A stretch of 64,000 nt of DNA from 9FT-COMBO-48-23 sp964400675 (GTDB lineage Bacteria; Chloroflexota; Dehalococcoidia; GIF9; UBA5629): NCBI GenBank assembly GCA_964400675.1, contig CAYNVO010000001.1:248001-312000 (forward strand), read 5' to 3'. The notes under the pieces are model-generated. The model was not told the DNA's origin. It searched no databases and saw only the letters and a list, made by a program, of their open reading frames with translations. Within the stretch, counting starts at the first letter, position 1. Each line of letters begins with the position of its first letter. The translations under genes were made by a program, and so were the position numbers. Below are positions 17,277 through 25,512 of this stretch, piece after piece.

Positions 17277-17855
17277 ATGTACATATTCTTTTTCTGTATG
17301 GTCGGGATATCGCTAGGTGTGGTGGGTTGGCAGTTAGTTGTCTGGTCGGGTGAAACTTTGCAAAAGAACAATAGATATAAGGCCGCTGTTGGCCGTGCCC
17401 GAAAGATGGGCAAACCGCTGCTGGTAGCCGGTGGGCCATGGAGTGACAGGGGAGTTCGCCGGTGGCTAAAGATGCCTGCGCACGGTGGTGGTGATGTTTG
17501 CCTCGATATTCAGCGCCGGGCATTCGAAGGTCATCCCTGTGGGGTGATTGCTGATATCACCAGAATTCCGTTCTGCGACAAAGCGTTTGGAGCTGTTTTT
17601 GTCAGTCACGTATTAGAGCATCTGCCATCAAGTTATTATGCCGATAGGGCACTGGATGAGCTTGACAGAGTGGCAGAGGGCGTTTTTCTTGTTTATCCTT
17701 CTAGACAATCTATAGGGGCATGGCTTCATCCCGGGCATCATCTATGGGTTTGGCAAAGGGGCAATATAATCTATCTTGAGCAGCGAAATAATTCAACGGG
17801 CAAGAAGAATGCCAAGTATCCCTCTGTTGGCGCGGTTAGACATGTGCTCCGTTGA
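17277..17855 (+). CDS. membrane-anchored methyltransferase-like protein
   Basis: A 192-residue protein with a hydrophobic N-terminal helix (about 1-25) followed by a soluble domain. L-L-V-A-G-G-P-W-S near residue 48 sits in place of the usual glycine-rich SAM loop. The later block P-F-C-D-K-A-F-G-A-V-F-V-S-H-V-L-E-H-L (about 97-115) is the classic motif IV-V region of a class I SAM methyltransferase. The domain is shorter than usual at the C-terminus. The stop overlaps the next gene's TTG start. It probably acts on a membrane-associated substrate with its neighbours. Confidence 0.65.
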   Translation: MYIFFFCMVGISLGVVGWQLVVWSGETLQKNNRYKAAVGRARKMGKPLLVAGGPWSDRGVRRWLKMPAHGGGDVCLDIQRRAFEGHPCGVIADITRIPFCDKAFGAVFVSHVLEHLPSSYYADRALDELDRVAEGVFLVYPSRQSIGAWLHPGHHLWVWQRGNIIYLEQRNNSTGKKNAKYPSVGAVRHVLR

Positions 17856-18682
17856 TTCAGCTTTCCTCCGAAGTCCAAAATGGCAACAAGGTGTTAAGGG
17901 TGACTAGTGCGGATCTGGCTTTGCGTGAAGAAGCCTATCGCCTGACTGAGCAGCTTTTTGAAAGTGAAGAGGCGGGCAGTGACTTTGCTAATCACCTTAT
18001 GGATGTTTGCACTAGAGCCAAAGGCAAGGACTTCCTTATCGTTCATAATCCTGGTGGTTGGGGGCGTTCACGGTTAGGCCAATGCCTGGAATGGGAGAGA
18101 GGCATTGTGGTTGGCATCGAAGCCGCCGTTGAAGAAATGGGACACAGTGTGTTGTTGACCCAATATTTCCGCAGCGGCACAGGGTGGTGGGAACAGATGC
18201 GTGACTTGAGAGAGCAGTTTCACTTTTTTGCTTCTAAGGCAAGTTTGATGGCAGCCTGGCTACAATTTATCATGACACATATCAATGCTCTCAAGGTTAT
18301 CCTGGTGGGGATAAGCCAGGGAGCTGCCTTTAGTAGCGCCGTTATGCAGCAGTTGGGTGGACGTTACCCTGTATATAGCATCGAGCTGGGCTTTCCCTTC
18401 CAGTATAAATCCCGGCGGGTAATTACTGAGAGGACATTGGTATTAGAAGGTGACGGACTCAGGCATGATGACCTGGTCCAGGGGAATCTGTGGGTTGGGG
18501 CTAGAATCCTTATGGCAGCCCCCTTTAAATGGATATGGTATCATCTCAGGGGGAAACGGGTAATGCTTGCTCATTGCGTTACTGCTCCGGGGCACGAATA
18601 CGATTGGGCTAATCCTGAGATTCAGAGGCGAATTAAAGGTTTCCTCAAAGCTAATTTTGGCACTAAGAAACAGGTGAGGTAG
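17852..18682 (+). CDS. alpha/beta-hydrolase-like protein
   Basis: A 276-residue protein with a nucleophile elbow G-I-S-Q-G-A (Gly-x-Ser-x-Gly, serine near residue 153), preceded by a beta strand V-I-L-V, and a possible catalytic histidine in A-P-G-H-E-Y near 247. The N-terminal strand L-I-V-H-N-P-G-G-W-G could form the oxyanion region. No signal peptide is seen. The TTG start overlaps the previous stop, so translation is probably coupled to the membrane-anchored methyltransferase. The fold is inferred from motifs; the reaction is unknown (an esterase or lipase acting on lipids would suit the context). Confidence 0.6.
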   Translation: MIQLSSEVQNGNKVLRVTSADLALREEAYRLTEQLFESEEAGSDFANHLMDVCTRAKGKDFLIVHNPGGWGRSRLGQCLEWERGIVVGIEAAVEEMGHSVLLTQYFRSGTGWWEQMRDLREQFHFFASKASLMAAWLQFIMTHINALKVILVGISQGAAFSSAVMQQLGGRYPVYSIELGFPFQYKSRRVITERTLVLEGDGLRHDDLVQGNLWVGARILMAAPFKWIWYHLRGKRVMLAHCVTAPGHEYDWANPEIQRRIKGFLKANFGTKKQVR

Positions 18683-18715
18683 TTAACTTAGACTGGAGAG
18701 CCTTCAGAATTTACT

Positions 18716-19294
18716 ATGCCGGCAAAGAAGGAATCGAGAAAAAGAGAATATATTATAGGTGGTGTGGCATTAGCTCTTACCATTGTCTCTTGTGTCGCTG
18801 TCGTTTTTTACTGGGACTATGTCAGGCAGGCTCAACAATATGGTTACCTTGGCGCCTTCGTTATCAGCGTTCTTGCTGGAGCTACCGTTTTTGTGCCTAT
18901 ACCGGGTATTTTAGTTGTTTTTACATTGGGCAGTGTGCTAAACCCGGCTCTGGTTGGAATCGTATCCGGTTTAGGGGAAGCAATTGGTAGCATTGGTATT
19001 TACTTAAGCGGCTGGGGCGGGCAGAAAGCTGTACAGAATCTTAAGAGCAAATTTGTTGACAGGTTTACTGATTGGATACGCCGTCGTGGTGAGATAGCTG
19101 TCTTTTTAATGTCAGCTATACTGAACCCATTGTTTTATCCTTTCACGGCTATCGCCGGAATGCTTAGATTTGGGCTGGCCAAATTCTTCTTCCTGTGCTG
19201 GGCAGGCAAGGCTTTGAAGAACACGGCAATTGCCTATTTAGGTTATTTCGGATTACGCTCTATATTACGCTGGGTGGGAGTGCTAGGAATTTAA
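18716..19294 (+). CDS. second VTT-domain (DedA-like) membrane protein
   Basis: A 192-residue membrane protein paralogous to the one at 16598. It has a basic N-terminus, a hydrophobic helix, a re-entrant F-V-P-I-P-G segment near residue 62, a V-S-G-L-G-E-A-I-G-S helix near 87, and F-L-M-S-A-I-L-N-P-L near 140, matching the same positions in the neighbour. The paralogues share layout but differ clearly in sequence. It lies in the same direction as the hydrolase and the TM2 gene with gaps of 33 and 8 bp, so the set reads as one operon. Confidence 0.8.
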   Translation: MPAKKESRKREYIIGGVALALTIVSCVAVVFYWDYVRQAQQYGYLGAFVISVLAGATVFVPIPGILVVFTLGSVLNPALVGIVSGLGEAIGSIGIYLSGWGGQKAVQNLKSKFVDRFTDWIRRRGEIAVFLMSAILNPLFYPFTAIAGMLRFGLAKFFFLCWAGKALKNTAIAYLGYFGLRSILRWVGVLGI

Positions 19295-19302
19295 GGAGAG
19301 AC

Positions 19303-19638
19303 ATGCCTAAATCTACATCTACATCTACATCTAAAGCAAAGCCAGGGGCTAAGTCTGGACCGCAGCCAAAACCAAAACCAAAGCCGAAGCCGAAAGTAAA
19401 GACAGGACCCAAGCCAAAGGCAGGGCCCGTGCCTGAGCCGAAAAGCTGGCGAGTGGCGCTTCTGTTATCAATTTTTCTCGGGCCCTTTGGCGCTGACCGC
19501 TTTTATATCGGCAGGACGCGCTCGGCAATTGCTAAGCTCCTTACCTTGGGCTGCTTTGGCGTCTGGTGGCTCACCGATTTTATCCTTATTGCCAGCGAGT
19601 ACCGCAAGGATGCCTGGTGTCGGCCTCTGAAGCATTAG
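19303..19638 (+). CDS. TM2-domain protein with Lys/Pro-rich N-terminus
   Basis: A 111-residue protein. An AAGGAGAG site fixes the ATG at 19303. The first 45 residues are low complexity, rich in K, P, S and T. They are partly encoded by a hexanucleotide tract (repeats of ACATCT at about 19311-19332) and a run of Lys-Pro codons. The TM2 domain follows: G-P-F-G-A-D-R-F-Y-I-G near 66, then a second helix ending in W-W-L-T-D. TM2 proteins have a two-helix hairpin of unknown role. The DNA tract could vary in length by slippage. Confidence 0.85.
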   Translation: MPKSTSTSTSKAKPGAKSGPQPKPKPKPKPKVKTGPKPKAGPVPEPKSWRVALLLSIFLGPFGADRFYIGRTRSAIAKLLTLGCFGVWWLTDFILIASEYRKDAWCRPLKH

Positions 19639-19644
19639 TGCAGT

Positions 19645-19673
19645 TTGAGTTTCACCGGGCTTTTTGCTAGACT
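19645..19673 (+). promoter_or_regulatory. promoter for tRNA-Ala
   Basis: TTGAGT (19645-19650) and TAGACT (19668-19673) are spaced by 17 bases. Transcription would start near 19680, just before the tRNA 5' end at 19683. Confidence 0.6.
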
Positions 19674-19682
19674 TTTTGGCGT

Positions 19683-19755
19683 GGGGCTGTAGCTCAATCG
19701 GGAGAGCGTCTGACTGGCAGTCAGAAGGTAGTGGGTTCGAATCCCATCAGCTCCA
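19683..19755 (+). tRNA. tRNA-Ala (anticodon GGC)
   Basis: A complete cloverleaf of 73 bases. The acceptor stem GGGGCTG pairs with CAGCTCC, including the G3:U70 wobble that is the alanine identity element. The D arm is GCTC/GAGC, the anticodon arm TCTGA-CTGGCAG-TCAGA gives anticodon GGC, and the T arm contains GGTTCGAATCC. The discriminator is A and CCA is not encoded. Its 3' half is duplicated at 23999-24033, marking it as an integration site. Confidence 0.95.
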
Positions 19756-20105
19756 GTTTTCTTTTGGTGAACTTTAGTGTTCTGCAGTTGCTAAAAAGTG
19801 CTCAAGAAGGTTCGCTTGCCCCGGATTTGTCAGCTTTTGAGATAACAAATACCCACTTCGTGACATTTATTTTAAATGAGAAAAGTAAGTCCTCAATACC
19901 CTTTGGTGCATGTGGTCGTGTCGATGTCTATTAAATAGTAAGATTATGACCGGTACTACTTGCTTCTTTTCAAGCAGAAGTCTAGGATGGTTATAATGAG
20001 GGTAACAATTTGGGGCCATCGTTATAACATTATCAACGCAAGATTAGCTTCAGGATCCGTAAGATCTTTTTAATGGAGTACCATTTTCCGGAGGAGTCTT
20101 AAATT
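19756..20105. other. intergenic stretch downstream of tRNA-Ala
   Basis: About 350 bp without a convincing gene. A T-rich run follows the tRNA and may end its transcript. A 67-codon open frame starting inside the tRNA has no ribosome-binding site and no recognisable content. The last 20 bases hold a GGAGGAG ribosome-binding site for the next gene. This is the left end of the proposed island. Confidence 0.5.
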
Positions 20106-20864
20106 ATGGAATTTTTTGACCTTATGAGTATCTCACACCGCTATATGGAGATACTAAACCCTTCCACGTCTGAAAAAATCATCAAGCTTGGCACACTACT
20201 CAAATTGAAAAAAGGGGACCGGGTCATCGACTTCGGTTGTGGCTGTGCTGAGCCCCTCACTCTATGGGCTGAGGAATTTGGTATCATTGGTATTGGCATA
20301 GATATATCCGAGTATTTCTGCGACCGAGCCAGGAAAAAGCTGGCCATGAGAGGATTGTCGGACCAAATCGAAATCGTTTGCTCCCCTGCGGCTGACTATG
20401 TATTTAAAGAGGGGGCTTTCGATGCAGCAACATGTATTGGATCAACGTTTGTTTTTGGCGGTTATCAGCAGACGATCCAGGCAATGAAGAGGGCTGTCCA
20501 TCAGAGTGGACGCCTTGGTATCGGCGAAACTCATTGGCTTAGCACCCAGATACATCCAGAATATGCCCAAAAACAGACAACTACCCACACAGAAGCGGAA
20601 CTAGCTCGATTTACCCGGGACGAAGGCTTTGAACTCGAATACATAATCCGTGCAAGCTACGACGATTGGGACAGATACATTTCGGATGGCTGGTATGGAC
20701 TGATACGTTGGCTTGAGGAAAACCCTAACCACCCTGACTATGAACAAGTATTCAATCATTTTCGTATTGACCAGGATGATTATTTACAGTTCCAACATCA
20801 ATATATGGGCTGGGCTATGTACTGCCTCGCTCCCATCAAATCTCATTCGACAGATAGTATATAA
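20106..20864 (+). CDS. class I SAM-dependent methyltransferase
   Basis: A 252-residue soluble methyltransferase. The SAM-binding motif is V-I-D-F-G-C-G-C-A-E-P near residue 40, with an acidic residue after the next strand (G-I-G-I-D-I-S) and a motif IV-like F-D-A-A-T-C-I-G. The order resembles the small-molecule methyltransferase type. A strong GGAGGAG site precedes the ATG. It is the first intact gene after the tRNA-Ala attachment site and is probably cargo of the island. Substrate unknown. Confidence 0.8.
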   Translation: MEFFDLMSISHRYMEILNPSTSEKIIKLGTLLKLKKGDRVIDFGCGCAEPLTLWAEEFGIIGIGIDISEYFCDRARKKLAMRGLSDQIEIVCSPAADYVFKEGAFDAATCIGSTFVFGGYQQTIQAMKRAVHQSGRLGIGETHWLSTQIHPEYAQKQTTTHTEAELARFTRDEGFELEYIIRASYDDWDRYISDGWYGLIRWLEENPNHPDYEQVFNHFRIDQDDYLQFQHQYMGWAMYCLAPIKSHSTDSI

Positions 20865-21078
20865 TGAAATTACATTTATTGATATTGTCTTTTCAGCCTG
20901 TGATACCTCGTAGAAATGCACTTAATATGAGTCAACATCAGATAATCCTAAATTCTAGTAGCTTGGGTTACGTAAGAAATAGACACTATTAAATAGCTAA
21001 GGCGAATTTCAGTTCGAAGGTTTTAATGGTTCTACCTATTGATACCCCAGCTCCACCATTCAAGTCCCCTCCGTTTGA

Positions 21079-21231
21079 TAACATCCCCAACGTAAGGCAA
21101 CTTTTGAGTTACAGATAGCGTTGGGATATACCACATTGGAAATGACTAGGCGCTATACACAGGCATTAGGATTTGAGGATGTGTTTAAGAGGCATGTGGT
21201 GGCATCACCCGTGGATAGGCTGGGAAGGTAG
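21079..21231 (+). pseudogene. C-terminal remnant of a tyrosine recombinase (integrase)
   Basis: The only visible piece of a phage-type integrase. In frame from about 21079 to the TAG at 21229-21231 one reads A-L-G-Y-T-T-L-E-M-T-R-R-Y-T-Q-A-L-G-F and then K-R-H-V-V-A-S-P-V-D-R-L. This matches the end of XerD-like integrases, including the catalytic tyrosine in T-R-R-Y. The histidine expected in L-G-H-x is a tyrosine. No N-terminal part or start exists upstream; the rest of the 437-bp gap (20865-21301) shows no gene. It lies between the two tRNA-Ala 3'-end copies, as expected for a decayed integrase. Confidence 0.75.
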
Positions 21232-21301
21232 GGTAGACCAGTAGTAGGCAATCATTTGATTTCATGATTAGGCAGGTGGACAATATCAAAGAATGCCAAG
21301 T

Positions 21302-22576
21302 CTAATTACATATCTTTGTCAACGCAGTTGTTAGTTCTGGTAATTTCCTATAAGTACTACATACTTGCCAAAGAAGTGCTAAGAGCATGTCGCTACGCCC
21401 CTGTGATTTATACATTTCCAATCTGGGTGTTATGAGTTGTGTCTCATTCAGGTCCAACTTATCAGCAGTGAACCCATTGGTAATAATGCTATTTAATACC
21501 TGTTGTATATGATTGAATAAAATATCTGAATCGGCTTGCTTTAATTTTGCTTTGAATACGGTGAGAAACATTTTGAATATTTTCTGATATTCTTTAAGTA
21601 AGGCAAATTCAGCAGTCAATATGATTAGCGGAATCGCAGCTTTATCACATATACTTTTCTTTGTGCTATCTCTTTTTCGCACTTCTTCACTCTCATTAGA
21701 GCTTTTGCCATAATGCCCGCCTCCGTTGTATTCTATTGCTATTTGGATGACACCGCTTTCATCGCATAGAGCAAAATCAAAATGTCCACCCCATAGTAGT
21801 TTTTTCTCGCTGTCTGTCCAATTAATACTCTGTATATCAACGAATGCCTTTATCTCTCTCCCTTGAAAACATTTAAGTGGACTGAGCCAAATTTCGCTAA
21901 TTACTTTCTTGATTTGGTTTTCTTGAAAGCCAAAATTAGCTTTCTTTTTAAGTCTATTTCTTTTTTGTGCCTCTTCCTTGATTAGTTCTTCAAGCTCACG
22001 ATTTCCTTCTGGTTCGAGCTTGAGTATTTTTTCTTCGATGCTAGTCATCATATCTGCTGCAGCCCATTCGTTGATTACTCTCAGATAGGCTACTTCAAAT
22101 TTCGATGGGTCACGACCTTTATCATTCTTAAAGGAAGATATTTCATAGTCAATATCAGTGCACATATCCCAGAAAAGTGGAAAATACATTTCAGCTATTT
22201 TCTGCTGGAGCTTTGCAGGATAACCAGCAATCTGTAATTTGGTCAAAAATCTTAGAAAATCGATGGTAATAGATGCATGATATAGTGGATTATCAAGCCC
22301 TTGCTCTACAGGAAATATGAGCCCTTTATTGAATAGATCGATTACTTCCTTTTCATTCAGTTTTGTGTTTGCGTATATTACCTCAATCAGCTTCTCTTTA
22401 GAGACAAGATTATCAAGGTCATCATGAAGCATTAGCCTTTCATTAGCAACCATCATGACCATATTCTTGAGAAAGTCTTCACCTTGCATAGGTTTTATAC
22501 CATTATAAGCTTTCCTAAATAACAATGTGGAAAGCCAGGGCAAAAGTTCTTCTTTCCGTCCAGTAAGCCCCACCAT
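21302..22576 (-). CDS. hypothetical protein with PD-(D/E)XK-like nuclease domain
   Basis: A 424-residue protein whose full length I do not recognise. Residues 1-215 are mostly helical with a charged coiled segment (about 180-215). Residues 230-330 resemble the DUF2726/Vsr-like nuclease fold: H-F-D-F-A-L with Asp267, then I-A-I-E-Y-N-G-G-G-H with Glu282 and His288, then R-D-S-T-K-K with Asp303 and Lys306/307. The arrangement fits a PD-(D/E)XK active site; activity is inferred. A cryptic copy of its first 15 codons occurs at 27407-27451. It lies in the tRNA island, on the strand opposite to the integrase remnant, and is a candidate defence gene. Confidence 0.6.
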   Translation of the reverse strand: MVGLTGRKEELLPWLSTLLFRKAYNGIKPMQGEDFLKNMVMMVANERLMLHDDLDNLVSKEKLIEVIYANTKLNEKEVIDLFNKGLIFPVEQGLDNPLYHASITIDFLRFLTKLQIAGYPAKLQQKIAEMYFPLFWDMCTDIDYEISSFKNDKGRDPSKFEVAYLRVINEWAAADMMTSIEEKILKLEPEGNRELEELIKEEAQKRNRLKKKANFGFQENQIKKVISEIWLSPLKCFQGREIKAFVDIQSINWTDSEKKLLWGGHFDFALCDESGVIQIAIEYNGGGHYGKSSNESEEVRKRDSTKKSICDKAAIPLIILTAEFALLKEYQKIFKMFLTVFKAKLKQADSDILFNHIQQVLNSIITNGFTADKLDLNETQLITPRLEMYKSQGRSDMLLALLWQVCSTYRKLPELTTALTKICN

Positions 22577-22709
22577 TAAGCATAAATCATCGACTGATTA
22601 CTTTTCGACTAGCCAGGATTCCCACACACAATTAGCTATCCCATTACATCGTTTGATTGAAGGATTTCTGTTATCCTGCAAAGTAGAGAACAAGTCTTCT
22701 GCCACTGCG

Positions 22710-22925
22710 TTACTTGCTAAAAATCTTAGCATAAAGAGGAATCGCTATCACCAAAGCTACAACAAGAAATATCCACCATGTCCATATTGGCAACCATGTT
22801 GCCAGTAGCAACCCTAATGCCACCCCAGCAAGAAACTTGACTGTTATCAATAGTAGGAGGTGACATTTTGGTAACTGTCTTAACTTTTCTATCCTCTTAT
22901 CATACCAACGGACAATACTTGCCAT
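22710..22925 (-). CDS. small two-helix membrane protein
   Basis: A 71-residue protein with a perfect AGGAGGT ribosome-binding site eight bases before its ATG. A basic, amphipathic first 25 residues (W-Y-D-K-R-I-E-K-L-R) precede two hydrophobic helices separated by a short tryptophan-rich turn (L-P-I-W-T-W-W). I do not recognise a family. The strong translation signal and clean hydrophobic pattern argue for a real gene. It sits between the nuclease-like gene and the isoprenylcysteine methyltransferase-like gene, all on the minus strand. Confidence 0.7.
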   Translation of the reverse strand: MASIVRWYDKRIEKLRQLPKCHLLLLITVKFLAGVALGLLLATWLPIWTWWIFLVVALVIAIPLYAKIFSK

Positions 22926-23226
22926 AGTATTTACCTCCTATCCCTGTTGTGAAACCATTGTACCACCTCCCAGTCAATATGCAAGGGGTTAATTGCTATG
23001 GTGAAATGTTCACCAAATACGAGAATCCGGGCATTAGGGAGAAGATACGCCAATCCCTCGAGTGGTTAATTTAAACCACGCAATCTCGCAGATTAGAGGT
23101 TTCAAGTGAACGAAAACTGGCCAGTGTTGTATTCAGATGGTTTGCTATTATCGGTCATATGGTCAGAAGATTAAAGCATATATGAGCAGGCAGTCCTGGA
23201 TTAATATATTCAGCTTAGACTTAACA
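22926..23226. other. intergenic stretch within the island
   Basis: About 300 bp with no convincing gene. A short open frame near 23003-23071 (reading E-M-F-T-K-Y-E-N-P-G-I-R) has no start or ribosome-binding site and could be a fragment of a lost gene. The region just before 22925 holds the AGGAGGT site of the small membrane protein. Confidence 0.4.
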
Positions 23227-23919
23227 TTACCAGACAAGCGGGATTAGCCGGTATTTCACTTGCCTGGCATACTCTCTATAGCCCGGCATTTCATTTTGCA
23301 GCGTGCGGTCTTCCAGAGCCGTGCGGATTACTATTATTGTTGTCGATATGCCGCTCAGCACAAAACCCCACCATGAACCTAAAATGAATGGATAGGCTAA
23401 TATTGAGATGATTAAACCGGCATATCCCGGATGTCTCATTATCTTGTATGGGCCAGAGGTACAAACATATTGATTCCTATCATCCTGGATGCGGACTGTC
23501 CACTCAAATAATTTATTGACTGCCATGGCCCAGAGCGCGAGCGGAATCACAGATACAAATATAAATATGCCTACGAAAGTTAACCAGAAAGGCATAAACG
23601 ACCATTGGAATCTAACTGCATCGAACCCCATGACGACAAGGTTGCCAAGGGTTAATACGGGATAAATGGCTACCCATATCTTATCAAAGCCTTTTGTGCC
23701 TTCCTTGACAACGCTGCCGCGTTCATTCAACATCTCCGGATTCACTCTTGCCAGCACTACTGTACTTATCACCCAATAAATTGAAACCAGGCCCACGTAT
23801 ACCCACGCGTTTATCCAGGCAAGTGTACCCGCTGATATGAATAAGATAGCAAATCCGATGATGATAAGAATTGATTGTACAATGATTCCTCTAATGCCGA
23901 AGCGATTTAGATTGCTCAT
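23227..23919 (-). CDS. isoprenylcysteine carboxyl methyltransferase-like membrane protein
   Basis: A 230-residue integral membrane protein with about six helices. The C-terminal ICMT/PEMT signature is clear: G-P-Y-K-I-M-R-H-P-G-Y-A-G near residue 160 and, after two helices, E-D-R-T-L-Q-N-E-M-P-G-Y-R-E-Y-A near 205. These form the SAM-binding site in the family. Bacterial members methylate varied lipids or small molecules. It is the last gene before the duplicated tRNA end. A more diverged relative lies at 41178. Confidence 0.85.
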   Translation of the reverse strand: MSNLNRFGIRGIIVQSILIIIGFAILFISAGTLAWINAWVYVGLVSIYWVISTVVLARVNPEMLNERGSVVKEGTKGFDKIWVAIYPVLTLGNLVVMGFDAVRFQWSFMPFWLTFVGIFIFVSVIPLALWAMAVNKLFEWTVRIQDDRNQYVCTSGPYKIMRHPGYAGLIISILAYPFILGSWWGFVLSGISTTIIVIRTALEDRTLQNEMPGYREYARQVKYRLIPLVW

Positions 23920-23998
23920 CTCTCACCCCCGATACGTTTAAAAAGTATTATACATCTGCATATTTCGTAATGGAATGCCACTATCGTAGGACTAAGGG

Positions 23999-24033
23999 TC
24001 AAAAGGTAGTGGGTTCGAATCCCATCAGCCCAA
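23999..24033 (+). repeat. duplicated 3' end of tRNA-Ala (attachment site)
   Basis: Thirty-five bases matching the tRNA-Ala gene 19721-19755 with three or four mismatches; 27 consecutive bases (24003-24029) are identical to 19725-19751, covering the T arm and part of the acceptor stem. The 5' half of a tRNA is absent, so it is not a gene. Direct repetition of a tRNA 3' end 4.28 kb away is the hallmark of integrase-mediated insertion. The remaining 23920-24298 sequence holds no recognisable gene. Confidence 0.85.
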
Positions 24034-24298
24034 CCACCTGCTTGCATAAGTTTACAAAAGGTGGCTAATTTTTATAAAAATTTCACCTTGTTACCTGCTA
24101 CACCTTTTAGCGTTTTGCGACCTTGTCGCAGCGGAAAGTTTGTTGTAGCATAGAGACTAGCTAGCAACATAGGCGTCTCACTGCTAGTCTCACATGGCGT
24201 GCTTGCAGTTTCTGCCGTTCACCAATATACTTAGGATGACCGTAGGTACCTTCACTTAATAGCACTAGGGCAAAGGGGTAACTTAGAACCGGGCAGAA

Positions 24299-25381
24299 TT
24301 GCCAGTGGAAATCAATGTTGGCTTGAAAGCTATTAAAAACGGGGGATTGATCAAAATTAGAGATGTCTCCTTGTGTTCCCTTGTCGTAATACTTGGCGTA
24401 ATCCTTGTAGTTGCATGCGCACTTGGCTTAACAACATCTGCCTGTTCTTCGCTGCAACCGGTCTCGCTGCAGTTGCAGTGGGTCACCCAGGCCCAGTTTG
24501 CCGGGTACTATGTGGCACTGGACAAAGGATGGTACCTCGACGAAGGAATTGACCTGAGTATAAAGCCTGGCGGGCCGGATCTCACGCCTATTGACCTGGT
24601 AGTAGACGGAGAGCGTGACTTCGGCACCGGCCTGCTGGCTGACCTCTGTATTGCCGTCCAAGAGGGCAAGCCGGTTATAAGTATCGGCCAGATCCAGCAA
24701 AAGAACGGGCTACTTCTTATTGCTAAAGAAGCTTCGGGTATCAAGCAGCCCAAAGATTTCGTTGGTAAGCGAGTCGGTGTCTGGCTCGGAAGCTGGGAGG
24801 CCCAATTCAATACGCTAATGGCTAATGAAGGCATTGCATTGCAGGATGTCGAAGTGATATCTCAGGGATTTAGTATGGATCCCTTTATTAAAGGAGACAT
24901 GGATGTAGCCTCAGCCATGATTTACAACGAATACCATACGGTTCTGGAGAGTGGATTAGGAACGGAGGACCTTAATGTCATCGATTATGCCGATTATGGT
25001 CTGGGCTTTCCGGGTGATACACTTTTTACCAGCCGCCAGCTAGCCAAGCAGCATCCCGACTTGTGTATCCGCATGCTTCGTGCCAGTCTGCGGGGTTGGC
25101 AGTATGCCATAGATTATCCAGAGGAAGCAGTGGATATCGTGCTCAAGTACGACGAAAGCGGTGTGCAAACCCGGCTGCATCAGCTCTCGATGATGAATGA
25201 GATCTCAAAGCTTGTGCAAGTCCCGAGGCGTGATATTGGATATACGGACCGGACTACTGTAAAGCAGACTATATACATCCTGCGACAAAAGGTAATGAGT
25301 GGGCCATTACAGCCTGAGGATGTATATACTAATGACTTTTGGGAGCAAGCTTACGAACAGCAGGGAGAGACCACCGATTGA
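24299..25381 (+). CDS. NMT1/THI5-like substrate-binding lipoprotein
   Basis: Periplasmic-binding-protein fold of the NMT1/SsuA type, 360 residues. A long hydrophobic segment ends in T-T-S-A-C-S-S near residue 48, a plausible lipobox. The mature part opens with V-S-L-Q-L-Q-W-V-T-Q-A-Q-F-A-G-Y-Y, the diagnostic first strand of this group, followed by G-G-P and F-V-G-K-R-V-G-V-W. These proteins bind thiamine precursors, riboflavin, sulfonates or similar ligands for ABC importers. No permease or ATPase lies nearby; instead the next gene is a sensor-type PP2C phosphatase. The start is uncertain: TTG at 24299 is the longest, and TTG at 24323 is also reasonable. Confidence 0.8.
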   Translation: MPVEINVGLKAIKNGGLIKIRDVSLCSLVVILGVILVVACALGLTTSACSSLQPVSLQLQWVTQAQFAGYYVALDKGWYLDEGIDLSIKPGGPDLTPIDLVVDGERDFGTGLLADLCIAVQEGKPVISIGQIQQKNGLLLIAKEASGIKQPKDFVGKRVGVWLGSWEAQFNTLMANEGIALQDVEVISQGFSMDPFIKGDMDVASAMIYNEYHTVLESGLGTEDLNVIDYADYGLGFPGDTLFTSRQLAKQHPDLCIRMLRASLRGWQYAIDYPEEAVDIVLKYDESGVQTRLHQLSMMNEISKLVQVPRRDIGYTDRTTVKQTIYILRQKVMSGPLQPEDVYTNDFWEQAYEQQGETTD

Positions 25382-25512
25382 CACTCGACTCTTGATGATA
25401 GCGATACTTATAGGAAAAAGAGAAACGGGAAGAGTGCAATCAGTTGTGGAGAAGTTGCTGGTATGCGATACTTTCATTGGTTCAGCACCATTGTCGTTCA
25501 GTTGTCATTGCC

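Noticed and set aside
19731..19934. 67-codon open frame beginning inside tRNA-Ala
   Set aside because: It starts within the tRNA, has no ribosome-binding site and no recognisable protein features.
23999..24033. A second tRNA gene
   Set aside because: Only the 3' half is present; no D arm, anticodon arm or matching acceptor 5' strand lies upstream.
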